From JANRKN01 sp033763435 (GTDB lineage Bacteria; Planctomycetota; Phycisphaerae; Phycisphaerales; UBA1924), in NCBI GenBank assembly GCA_033763435.1, contig JANRKN010000046.1, positions 1-16,517 of the forward strand: a DNA stretch of 16,517 bases, given 5' to 3'. Below the pieces are notes generated by a model, which was not told where the DNA came from, did not search any database, and worked only from the letters and a program-made list of their open reading frames with translations. The translations under genes and the position numbers were made by a program. This document shows, piece after piece, positions 7,845-14,779 of this stretch (positions within the stretch are counted from its first letter, which is position 1; every line of letters starts with the position of its first letter).

Positions 7845-7874
7845 AGCGTACCAACTCAGCTGCGCATCGGACAA
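7845..7874 (-). promoter_or_regulatory. Candidate elbB promoter
   Basis: On the minus strand, TTGTCC (7869-7874) and TACGCT (7845-7850) are separated by 18 bases, about 50 bases before the elbB ATG. The -10 is identical to the one proposed for the esterase. The match to consensus is partial. The rest of 7875-7955 shows nothing clear. Confidence 0.28.
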
Positions 7875-7955
7875 GCAAATCGGTGCCGATGAGCGTCCGC
7901 GGAGATCGTGGTGATGTTGCCCTGCGAACAGGCAGCGACCACGCGTGCAAAGTCA

Positions 7956-7990
7956 GCCCCGAGGGGCGTCACCCGTTCGGGTCAGCGCTG
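7956..7990 (-). terminator. Short tandem hairpins after the adaptor gene
   Basis: Two small stems lie side by side, 7956-7959/7964-7967 (GCCC/GGGC, loop CGAG) and 7971-7974/7979-7982 (ACCC/GGGT, loop GTTC), followed by the palindrome CAGCGCTG (7983-7990). They begin 15 bases past the adaptor stop, read on the minus strand. They resemble the longer array at 3939-4026 in style, being GC stems in tandem without a T-run. A termination or 3'-end role is inference. Confidence 0.35.
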
Positions 7991-8004
7991 AACCCCCGGT
8001 CCGA

Positions 8005-9948
8005 TCACTGACTCTTGCCAGCGGGCGGCGTGGTTGTGACCGCGGGCGCGGCGGGCGGAGTCGTGGCCGGGGTATTCGGCGAGGCCGGCGCGGCGGGCTT
8101 GGTCGCGTCGCTCGTCACGGTCGGCGCGCCCGCGGCCGGCGCCGTGGCGGGGCTGGACGCGCCCGGCGAGGCCGGACGTCCGGCGCGTCGGCTCGGATCT
8201 GCGCCCGGTTGGCCAGAAGTTTGTCCCGCAGCCTGGCCCGCGGGCGTCTGGCCCGCGCCCTCGGTGGGTCGTCCGCCGGGTCGACCACCCGGCCCGCCGC
8301 CGGGTGCGCCCGCGGGTCGGCCCATCGGCATCGCGGCCTCGACGACGGGGTTGCCGTTGTCATCGACCTTGTACCCCGCGGCGAGCAGTTCGTCCTTCAC
8401 CCACGTTCCGCCCAGAACCTCCGAGGGGCTGGGCTCGCGGAGCAGCACGATCTGGCCGTCGCTGAGTCCCGAGCGGACCTCGGCAAGCGTGCTCGACTGG
8501 CGCCCCATGCGGATCGGCGTGCGCTTGAAGCGCCCGCCCGAGTTGGTGTACACGTAGCGCACGGGCCCGTCCATGAAGATCGCCTGCACGGGCACGGTCA
8601 GCGCACTTTCGACCTGGCCGAGCGTGATCTCCGCCTCGCAGCGCATCGAGGGCTTGAGCGCGGCGACCGACTTGTCCTCGGTCGGATCGATCGCGACGCG
8701 GACGGTGTACTCGCGGAGGTTGGGGTCGCGCCAACCGCCGGTCTCGGCGAGCACGCCGATGGACTCGACGGTGCCGCTGAACGCGCGGGTGCCGGCGGCA
8801 TCGACCTTGATCGTCGCCTTCAGACCCGGGCGGATGCGCGCGGTGAGCGACTCGTGCACGCGGACCGAGGCGATCATCTCGCTCGTGTCGGGGAGGACCA
8901 TGAGCAGTTCGTTGGGGTTGATCTCGCGGCCGATCTGCAGCGGGCCCGAGTTGTCGCGTCCCCAGCCGCCCGAGTTCAGGCTCGTCGCGTACACCACCAG
9001 CCCGTCGCTGGGCGCGTGGACGGTTGACGAGACCTTCTGCTCCTGCAGCTTGGCGAGCTTGTTCTCGCGGATCGTGAGCTGCTGGCGCTTGTTCGCGACG
9101 GTCGCCGACTTGCTCGCGAGGTTGCTCGAGTTGTTGAGCTTTACGCGCTCGACCTCGGCGATCGCCTCGTCCTCGTCGCTCTGGAGCTTCTTGGTCTCCT
9201 TGGGCAGTTCGTAGTCCTCGAAGACCTTGAGCTCGGTCTTGGCCTTCTCCCACGCGGCGCGGGCCTCGATGAGGGCGATGCGGTCCTTTTCGAGGTCGTC
9301 GAACGACAGAAACTTGTTCTCGTAGAGCGTCTCGGAGCGCTTGACGCGGTCGGTCAGGCGGGTGACTTCGCGCTCGCCGCGCTCCATCGCGGTCTCAAGC
9401 TGCTGGCGCTTGGCGGCGACCTCGCCCTCGACCCACTGACGGCGCGCGAGTCCCGCGAGCTCGACCTGGAGCTGCGCCTGACGCAGCTTGCTCTCGTTGT
9501 CGGACTCCTGGATCTTCAGCTCGTTCTCCGCGGCGACGAGTTCGGCGCGTGCCGTCTCGACGCGCGCGGTCTCTTCGATCATGTCCGCGTCGATCTTGTC
9601 GGTGTTGAGGCGCACGAGCAGGTCGCCGGCCTTGACCTTCTTGCCCTCGTCGACGATCTCGACGATCGTGGTGCGGGTTTCGATGCGGGCGCGGATCTCG
9701 ATCTGGTTCCGTGCCGCGAGTTCGCCGACCGCCACGGTCGTGATGTCAAAGCTCTGGGTCCGCACGGTGGTACGGTCGGCGGCGGAGCCGTCGGCGACCG
9801 TCTGCGCGCCGGGCGCGTCGTCGCGGGTCAGCGCGTACACCGTCCCCAAGCCCCCGGCCAGGAGCACCAGCGCGCCGATGACCACGACCGCCGCCTTGCC
9901 CCGACGCGAGGACGCCCCACCCGTGAACCCGTGCGATCGCTGATCCAT
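8005..9948 (-). CDS. HlyD/RND-type periplasmic adaptor (membrane fusion) protein
   Basis: This 647-residue protein should link an inner-membrane transporter to an outer-membrane channel. Residues 18-40 are an N-terminal membrane anchor. Residues 82-115 (EIRARIETR..., DEGKKVKAGDLLVRL) and 308-320 (STVHAPSDGLVVY) are the two halves of the biotinyl-lipoyl/barrel-sandwich domain. Residues 120-305 form a long coiled-coil hairpin. Residues 345-450 are the beta-barrel (ELLMVLPDTSEM at 347-358), and 450-505 the membrane-proximal domain. Residues 540-647 are a low-complexity Gly/Pro/Ala/Thr tail not typical of the family. I chose the ATG at 9948 because the SD GGAAGGAG (9957-9964) ends 8 bases before it; a TTG two codons upstream would be only 2 bases from that SD. 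No ABC or RND partner gene lies on either side. Confidence 0.88.
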   Translation of the reverse strand: MDQRSHGFTGGASSRRGKAAVVVIGALVLLAGGLGTVYALTRDDAPGAQTVADGSAADRTTVRTQSFDITTVAVGELAARNQIEIRARIETRTTIVEIVDEGKKVKAGDLLVRLNTDKIDADMIEETARVETARAELVAAENELKIQESDNESKLRQAQLQVELAGLARRQWVEGEVAAKRQQLETAMERGEREVTRLTDRVKRSETLYENKFLSFDDLEKDRIALIEARAAWEKAKTELKVFEDYELPKETKKLQSDEDEAIAEVERVKLNNSSNLASKSATVANKRQQLTIRENKLAKLQEQKVSSTVHAPSDGLVVYATSLNSGGWGRDNSGPLQIGREINPNELLMVLPDTSEMIASVRVHESLTARIRPGLKATIKVDAAGTRAFSGTVESIGVLAETGGWRDPNLREYTVRVAIDPTEDKSVAALKPSMRCEAEITLGQVESALTVPVQAIFMDGPVRYVYTNSGGRFKRTPIRMGRQSSTLAEVRSGLSDGQIVLLREPSPSEVLGGTWVKDELLAAGYKVDDNGNPVVEAAMPMGRPAGAPGGGPGGRPGGRPTEGAGQTPAGQAAGQTSGQPGADPSRRAGRPASPGASSPATAPAAGAPTVTSDATKPAAPASPNTPATTPPAAPAVTTTPPAGKSQ

Positions 9949-9956
9949 ACCCAACG

Positions 9957-9964
9957 CTCCTTCC
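9957..9964 (-). promoter_or_regulatory. Ribosome binding site that fixes the adaptor start
   Basis: On the minus strand, GGAAGGAG ends 8 bases before the ATG at 9948 and only 2 bases before an in-frame TTG at 9954. The spacing favours the ATG. Confidence 0.65.
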
Positions 9965-10065
9965 GACCGGTCGCCCCACCCGCCCCCACCCGTTGTGCAC
10001 CCGACACGCTCACGACCTGCCAGCCCACGTTCGTCGGCCGGGGCGCGGGGTCGGGGCCAGTCTTC

Positions 10066-10072
10066 TATTCTA
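10066..10072. promoter_or_regulatory. AT-rich patch with -10-like hexamers between divergent adaptor and mqnB
   Basis: The 197-bp gap 9965-10161 is almost all GC except here. The minus strand reads TAGAAT (10067-10072, 5/6 to TATAAT), which could serve the adaptor with a ~115-base leader. The plus strand reads TATTCT (10066-10071), which could serve mqnB with a ~85-base leader. No -35 hexamer is visible for either, so direction is undecided. The rest of the gap shows nothing else I can support. Confidence 0.25.
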
Positions 10073-10161
10073 AACCGTCCGCCGCGGCCACCCCCCCGAC
10101 AATCGGCGGGAATACCCCGCGTTTGTCATCCCACGCGCCCCTTGGGCACCCCGAGGTCCTG

Positions 10162-10932
10162 ATGCCTTCGTCCCCCGAACCCGTCCCGATTCCGCGAGCT
10201 TCGGCGATCGATGGTTCAGGCGATGCGGGCATCCTGTTTCTCGTCGCGGCGCGGCGTGAGGCGCAGGCGGTTCTGAGGGGCCTGACCGCGCGCGATGACG
10301 CGGCGTTCGCCGATGTGCCCGAGTGGACGCTGATCTCGCCCGTTGCGGGCGCGGGGCTGGTGCGGACGGGGGTGGGCAAGGTCAATGCGGGCGCCGCTGT
10401 GGCGCGGTTCGGGCCCGGGCATCGCCTGCTCGTTTCGATCGGCATCGCGGGCGCTCTGCCTTCGGAGGGCGCACCGGGCTTTGCGCTCGAGATCGGTTCG
10501 GCCGTCGTAGCGCGCGAGAGCGCATATGCCGACGAGGGGCTGCTCGCGCCGGCGGGGTTCAGTGATCTTGCGGCGATGGGTTTCGCGCCCGGTCCAGCGC
10601 ACGCGCGCGGGCCGACGTTTGCGGGTGATGTCTCGGCGGTGGGGGCGTTGACTTCGGCGGGGCTGCGTGTCGTGCGCGTGGCGACCGTTTCGACCTGCTC
10701 GGGGACTGAGGCGCTCGCGCGTGAGGTCGTGCGGCGCACGGGTGCGCAGGCCGAGGCGATGGAGGGCGCCGCGGTGCTGCATGCGGGCGCGCGCCTCGGG
10801 CTTCCGGCGGTTGAGGTGCGCGTCATCAGCAACACGACGGGCGACCGCGATCGGCAGGTCTGGGCGCTGGACCGGAGCCTGGACGCTCTGCGCGAGGTGA
10901 CGGCGCGCGTGTGGGCAGCGCTGCGCCGCTGA
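10162..10932 (+). CDS. mqnB: Futalosine hydrolase (menaquinone synthesis, futalosine pathway)
   Basis: The 256-residue product belongs to the nucleoside phosphorylase / MTAN superfamily. Futalosine hydrolase cleaves futalosine to dehypoxanthine futalosine and hypoxanthine in the alternative menaquinone pathway. Family marks are LVSIGIAGALPSEG (90-103), the YADEG segment (122-126), AEAMEGAAVLHAGARLGLP (197-215, with Glu201 equivalent to the MEG glutamate that binds ribose in MTAN) and ISNTTGDRDRQVW (222-234). The last motif, with Asn224 where MTAN has the catalytic Asp, followed by GDRD, favours MqnB over MTA/SAH nucleosidase. The start ATG has CGAGG 5 bases upstream; the frame is open further upstream but that overlaps the adaptor gene. 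Residues 1-21 are a poorly conserved, probably disordered extension. No other mqn gene is in the window, which is common because the pathway genes are often scattered. Confidence 0.78.
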   Translation: MPSSPEPVPIPRASAIDGSGDAGILFLVAARREAQAVLRGLTARDDAAFADVPEWTLISPVAGAGLVRTGVGKVNAGAAVARFGPGHRLLVSIGIAGALPSEGAPGFALEIGSAVVARESAYADEGLLAPAGFSDLAAMGFAPGPAHARGPTFAGDVSAVGALTSAGLRVVRVATVSTCSGTEALAREVVRRTGAQAEAMEGAAVLHAGARLGLPAVEVRVISNTTGDRDRQVWALDRSLDALREVTARVWAALRR

Positions 10933-11168
10933 GACGTCCGAGAACGCGAGTGAGATTTGACCTGGCCGTCTGTGCCGACCGTGCGGGCGGGAGGGTCTGT
11001 GCTGCGCGGACCGGCATTCCGGGGTGGGATGGCACGGCGAAGCCCGAGCGTGCGCGGGCAAGGTCAACGACCCATGGGTTTGGTCCGATCTCCGACCCGG
11101 GGGTGTGGTGTGACGACGGAACGAGGGTCGACCAGTCGGCGCGCGCGTGCCGGAGATCGGGGAAGATC
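10933..11168 (+). other. Non-coding gap before the pilus operon
   Basis: This 236-bp stretch should hold the promoter of the pil operon. A TTGACC (-35-like, 5/6) stands at 10957-10962 but no TAnnnT follows at 16-18 bases. TGGCAC at 11030-11035 looks like half of a sigma-54 site but lacks the second half. I found no gene, terminator or clear operator in it. The open frame that crosses it is continuous with pilM but has no start signal or protein-like composition. Confidence 0.4.
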
Positions 11169-12485
11169 GTGCTGGACGGATTCAAGAAGCTCGCGGGCGG
11201 GTTCTCGCTGCTCAAGTCCAAGGAGATGCCGATCGCGATCGACTTCGGCGCGTCGGCGCTGAAGGTGCTTCAGGTCGGCGGCACGTGCCCGCCCACGCCC
11301 GAGAACAACCTCGGCCATCCCGTCGTGCCCCCGACGCTGGACAAGGACGGCAAGCCGGTCTTTGACCCGCCCAACCTGATTGCCGCGGCGTGCCTTGAAA
11401 CCCCCGACAACTTGCTCGCCGACCCGATGCGCCGGCTCGACTACCAGTTCGAGCATTTGGCGCGCGTGATCCGCGAGGGCGGGTTCCGCGGCAAGCGCGT
11501 GGTCTGCTCGATCCCCAGCGCGCAGACCTTCTGCAAGACGCTGCAGCTGACCAAGGCCGACGGCGTCGCGGTGCCCGATATGGTGGCCGCGGCGATCCCC
11601 GAGCACTTCGGATGCGATCCCTCGGCGCTGGTGTACCGGCTGATCGACGTGAGCGTGCCGGGCGCGCCCGCGAACCGGATGGAAGTGATCTGTATCGGCG
11701 TGGGGCGCGAGTTCGTGGACATGCTGATGAAGCGCCTGAAGGCGGCGAAGCTTGAGCCGGTGGGGCTTCAGAGCCAGTTCGCGGCGACGATGCGCGTGAT
11801 GGACGGGCTGCGCAAGCGTCAGGGCGACGAGCACATGACCTCGCTGTATCTGGACATCGGGGCCTCGACGACCAAGCTGATGATCGCGCACGGGACGAAG
11901 CTCGCGTTCGCCAAGACGATCGACATCGGCGGGCGGCACTTGGACGAGACGGTCGCACGCCAGCTGAAGATCTCGCTGAAGGAAGCGCGCCAGGAGCGCG
12001 TGGAGGCCGAGCGCCGCGCAGAGGAGATCGCGGGCGCAGAGGAGAAGCGCGCGCCGGTCGCGGTGGGCGCGGGGGCGGAGACCTCTTCGGACGGCGACGG
12101 GCGCGTGAAGCTGGGTCTGGACGAGCGGCGGGCGCGTGAGGCGAAGATCACGCTGCTGGCCTCGCTCGTTGCGTGCCCGGAGGGTGCGAGCCTGGCCGAG
12201 CCGCTGGAGATCTTCGCGGACGAGATCGCGATGTGCCTGCGGTATCACGAGTCGCTGTTCCCGGGTCGGAAGGTGGATGGCCTGGTGTTCACGGGTGGCG
12301 AGGCGCGGCATCGGGGTCTGTGCCAGCACCTGGCGCGGTTCCTGCGGATGCCGGCGCAGATCGCCGACCCGATCGCGCGTGTGGCTCGGACGGGCAAGGA
12401 GCCGACGACGGGCGTGGACTTCAACATCCCGCAGCCGGGGTGGGTGGTGCCGCTGGGGCTGTGTTTCAGCCCGACGGACCTGTGA
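11169..12485 (+). CDS. pilM: PilM-like type IV pilus assembly ATPase (actin fold)
   Basis: A 438-residue cytoplasmic actin-like protein that binds PilN at the inner membrane and couples the pilus alignment complex to the motor. Phosphate-1 is AIDFGASALKVLQV (23-36), phosphate-2 is LDIGASTTKLMI (228-239), and the adenosine loop is VFTGGEARHRGL (373-384). The segment KISLKEARQ (267-275) stands where family members usually have an EAExxK helix. It is followed by a charged, low-complexity stretch (276-325), making this longer than the usual ~350 residues; another insertion of about 45 residues lies at 40-85. I chose the GTG at 11169, preceded by GGGGAAG 3 bases away, because it gives the short N-terminal helix usual before phosphate-1. 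The ATG at 11226 has AAGGAG with no spacing and would leave almost nothing before the first strand. It is the first gene of the pil operon. Confidence 0.88.
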   Translation: MLDGFKKLAGGFSLLKSKEMPIAIDFGASALKVLQVGGTCPPTPENNLGHPVVPPTLDKDGKPVFDPPNLIAAACLETPDNLLADPMRRLDYQFEHLARVIREGGFRGKRVVCSIPSAQTFCKTLQLTKADGVAVPDMVAAAIPEHFGCDPSALVYRLIDVSVPGAPANRMEVICIGVGREFVDMLMKRLKAAKLEPVGLQSQFAATMRVMDGLRKRQGDEHMTSLYLDIGASTTKLMIAHGTKLAFAKTIDIGGRHLDETVARQLKISLKEARQERVEAERRAEEIAGAEEKRAPVAVGAGAETSSDGDGRVKLGLDERRAREAKITLLASLVACPEGASLAEPLEIFADEIAMCLRYHESLFPGRKVDGLVFTGGEARHRGLCQHLARFLRMPAQIADPIARVARTGKEPTTGVDFNIPQPGWVVPLGLCFSPTDL

Positions 12486-12537
12486 GTGATCGGAGTGGCG
12501 TAGGGCGCGTGGCCCGCGGGGCCCGCAAGGAGTCAGC

Positions 12538-13371
12538 ATGCTCGGTGGATCGAACAATCCCAAGCCTCTGGCGATGAGCGGCGGGTTCTTGCCGCAGGAC
12601 TATGTCGAGAAGAAGGCCGAGGTCCGCGCGAGCCTGCTGGGCGGGATCATGTTCCTGCTGGTGATGGGCGGCGTGGCGGGCGCGTATCTGGTGACGACGG
12701 GTCGGTGGTCGGAGATCCGCAGCCAGCAGTCGGTGATCGACGAGGCATACGAGGCCGAGGCCAAGAAGATCGATCAGCTCAAGGCGCTGGAGGCCCAGCG
12801 CACGACGATGCTGGAGAAGGCCGAGATCGTGACGAGCCTGATCGAGCCGGTGCCGCGCTCGGTGCTGCTTGCGGAGCTGATGCTTCGGATGCCGTCGGGC
12901 GTGAGCCTTCTGGACTTTGAGCTCAAGGGCAAGCGTGTGGATCCGCCCGCACCGCCGCCGCCGACGACGGGGACCAAGAGCCTGTCCGGCTCGCAGCCGC
13001 GGGGTGCGGTGACGCCGACGTCGGGGGGCAAGGACGGGAAGGCCGAGCCGCCCAAGCCCAAGGTTCAGGCGCCGCGGTTTGACGTGAAGGTGAAGATCAC
13101 GGGCGTGGCGAAGGCTCAGGGCGAGATCGCGGACTATCTGGCGGCGCTGAACTCGTGCGACCTGCTGGAGAAGGTGGAGCTGCTGTACATCCAGGACACG
13201 ATCATCAAGGACGTGGATCTTCGCAAGTTTGAGATCGAGGCGATGATCCGTCCGGGTGCCGATGGTCGCGCGCCCCGGCCCGAGCCGTTGACGCCCGCCG
13301 AGGGCGCGCCCGCGACGCAGATGACGTCGGTCAGCACGGACACGCCCGCCGCCGCGGGCCGAGGGGAGTAA
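12538..13371 (+). CDS. pilN: PilN-like inner-membrane pilus assembly protein
   Basis: This 277-residue protein has the PilN layout: a short cytoplasmic N-terminus, one membrane span (32-53), a coiled coil (56-98) and a periplasmic ferredoxin-like domain (105-130 and 180-238). A Pro/Gly/Lys-rich insert (134-178) splits that domain, and residues 240-277 are a disordered tail. In well-studied PilN the N-terminal INLLP motif docks into PilM; here the equivalent stretch reads GGFLPQDYVEKK (15-26), keeping only the LP core. The SD AAGGAG (12527-12532) is 5 bases before the ATG. The 52-base gap after pilM holds a small hairpin (12511-12515/12519-12523) just before the SD. Sequence identity in this family is always low, so the call rests on topology and operon position. 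Confidence 0.8.
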   Translation: MLGGSNNPKPLAMSGGFLPQDYVEKKAEVRASLLGGIMFLLVMGGVAGAYLVTTGRWSEIRSQQSVIDEAYEAEAKKIDQLKALEAQRTTMLEKAEIVTSLIEPVPRSVLLAELMLRMPSGVSLLDFELKGKRVDPPAPPPPTTGTKSLSGSQPRGAVTPTSGGKDGKAEPPKPKVQAPRFDVKVKITGVAKAQGEIADYLAALNSCDLLEKVELLYIQDTIIKDVDLRKFEIEAMIRPGADGRAPRPEPLTPAEGAPATQMTSVSTDTPAAAGRGE

Positions 13372-13376
13372 CACGC

Positions 13377-13958
13377 ATGAAGCTTGGCGTTCGACACATG
13401 CTCTTCGGCGCGGTGGTTCTGGCGATCCCGGTCTCGAGTTGGTTCCTGGTGTTCCGGCCCCAGAACCGCGAGATCCGTCAGGCCGAGAACGAGCTTGAGC
13501 TGAAAAACCTGACGCTCGCGAAGCTCCGCGAGGAGACGTCGCGCACCTCGGACCTGAAGAAGGCCAACGAGGACATCGCGCAGAGCATCGCCAACATCGA
13601 GGCGAGGCTGCCCCGCGCGAAGGAAGTCGACGCGGTCGTGCGTCAGGTGACGGAGCTGGCGGTGGGCGTGGGGCTGAGCCCGCCCTCGTTCAAGTCGTCC
13701 AAGCCGCTCGACGCGGCGCTGTATCGCGAGCAGCCGCTGGAGCTCTCGACGCAGGGTGACTTTGCGAGCTTTTACCAGTTCCTGATCCGGCTTGAGCAGT
13801 TGCCCCGACTGACGCGGATCATGGACCTGAAGCTGAGCAAGGACGGCGAACACGAGGGGCGGATCGAGGCCAAGTTCACGCTGAGCATCTACTTCCAGGA
13901 AGAGAAGCCGGCGCCGGCGCCGAGCGCGCCCGCCGCGACGCAGGGAGGCGCGCGATGA
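13377..13958 (+). CDS. pilO: PilO-like inner-membrane pilus assembly protein
   Basis: A 193-residue single-span protein with a membrane segment at 8-26, a coiled coil at 28-78 and a PilO-type periplasmic domain at 83-173. The stretch YREQPLELSTQGDFASFYQFLIRLEQLPRLTRIMDLKL (116-153) follows the pattern of the PilO family (PF04350), in which PilO pairs with PilN to form the periplasmic alignment complex. Residues 177-193 are a Pro/Ala-rich tail. It starts 6 bases after the pilN stop, and its SD (GAGGGGAG, 13361-13368) lies inside the last pilN codons. Its stop overlaps the next gene by ATGA. Confidence 0.87.
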   Translation: MKLGVRHMLFGAVVLAIPVSSWFLVFRPQNREIRQAENELELKNLTLAKLREETSRTSDLKKANEDIAQSIANIEARLPRAKEVDAVVRQVTELAVGVGLSPPSFKSSKPLDAALYREQPLELSTQGDFASFYQFLIRLEQLPRLTRIMDLKLSKDGEHEGRIEAKFTLSIYFQEEKPAPAPSAPAATQGGAR

Positions 13959-14725
13959 GTCAGTTCACGTCACCGAACACGCCGGGCGGTCAGCCCAAGG
14001 GCGCAACGGGTCCCTCGATCAACCCGACGACCTTCGCGCCCACGGGCGGCGAGGGCTTCGGCTCGGAGTCGCTGAGCACGCCCAAGAAGCGGATCAGCAC
14101 GCAGCAGGTCGCGCTGCTGGGGATGGTGGCGCTGGGCGGCGCCGCGCTGTGGGGTATGCGCCAGCACGGGCTCCAGGCGGGCATGACCTTTGCCGCGCCC
14201 GCGATCGAGTATCAGCCGCCCTCGGCGGACAAGGGCCAGCAGGCCTCACAGCAGCGTGTGCTCGCGGCGCTGGAGCGCACGGGCATGCATGCGCAGGTCC
14301 CGGCCGAGAAGTTCGACCGCAACCCGTTCTCGACGGGCATCAAGAAGACCGTCGCGACGGCGGGCATGCCCGCCGACGAGAGCAACGACGATCAGGGCGC
14401 GCGTGAGGCGGCGCTCGAGGAGCAGAAGCTCCAGGAGCGTCTGGCGCTGCTGCAGGTGCAGGGCGTGATGGGCGGGCGCGTGCCGCTGGCGCGGATCAAC
14501 GGCGCTGTGCATCGCACGGGCGACGTGCTCGACAAGGTCTTCAAGATCAAGTCGATCGACGGGCGCTCGGTGGTCATCGAGTATCCGGGCGTGGGCGGCG
14601 TCGGCGAGCCCCGCACCGTCACGCTGACCATGAACGAGCCCAAGGACCACGCGCCCGCGCAGGGCTCGGCGCCCGCGGCCGACCCGGGCCGGGCGCCCCC
14701 GCCCCCGCGCAAGCCCCGCACGTAA
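13955..14725 (+). CDS. PilP/GspC-like alignment-complex protein (membrane-anchored)
   Basis: The 256-residue product is in the place of pilP and overlaps pilO by ATGA. Residues 1-49 are a Gly/Pro/Ser-rich cytoplasmic region, 52-68 a membrane span and 85-160 a linker that includes FDRNPFS (120-126), similar to the (R)DPF box that precedes the folded domain of PilP. Residues 165-225 (LLQVQGVMGGRVPLARINGAVHRTGDVLDKVFKIKSIDGRSVVIEY in part) resemble the HR domain shared by PilP and GspC, which contacts the secretin. The C-terminus is Pro-rich. PilP is normally a lipoprotein, but no lipobox is present; the single-span anchor is as in GspC. I therefore leave the symbol blank. The family call is moderate and rests partly on position. 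Confidence 0.65.
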   Translation: MSQFTSPNTPGGQPKGATGPSINPTTFAPTGGEGFGSESLSTPKKRISTQQVALLGMVALGGAALWGMRQHGLQAGMTFAAPAIEYQPPSADKGQQASQQRVLAALERTGMHAQVPAEKFDRNPFSTGIKKTVATAGMPADESNDDQGAREAALEEQKLQERLALLQVQGVMGGRVPLARINGAVHRTGDVLDKVFKIKSIDGRSVVIEYPGVGGVGEPRTVTLTMNEPKDHAPAQGSAPAADPGRAPPPPRKPRT

Positions 14726-14758
14726 GGCACCGTCTCTCCATCCCACCCTTCAGAGCCC

Positions 14759-14771
14759 TCGCTCGGAGCGA
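14759..14771 (+). promoter_or_regulatory. Hairpin enclosing the pilB Shine-Dalgarno
   Basis: TCGCT (14759-14763) pairs with AGCGA (14767-14771) around loop CGG, and part of the GGAG ribosome site (14765-14768) is in the loop and stem. Folding would hide the ribosome site. The stem is only 5 bp, so regulation is speculative. Confidence 0.25.
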
Positions 14772-14779
14772 AGCACAGA

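Noticed and set aside
9952..9954. TTG start for the adaptor gene
   Set aside because: It is only 2 bases from the SD, whereas the ATG two codons later has ideal 8-base spacing.
11030..11044. Sigma-54 promoter before pilM
   Set aside because: TGGCAC is present but the TTGC half is missing, and the GG-N10-GC spacing is off by one.
12511..12523. Hairpin between pilM and pilN as a terminator
   Set aside because: The stem is 5 bp with no T-run and lies just before the pilN SD inside an evident operon.
11064..12563. 499-residue minus-strand open frame opposite pilM
   Set aside because: Arg/His-rich with no recognisable motif; the plus strand has actin-fold motifs.
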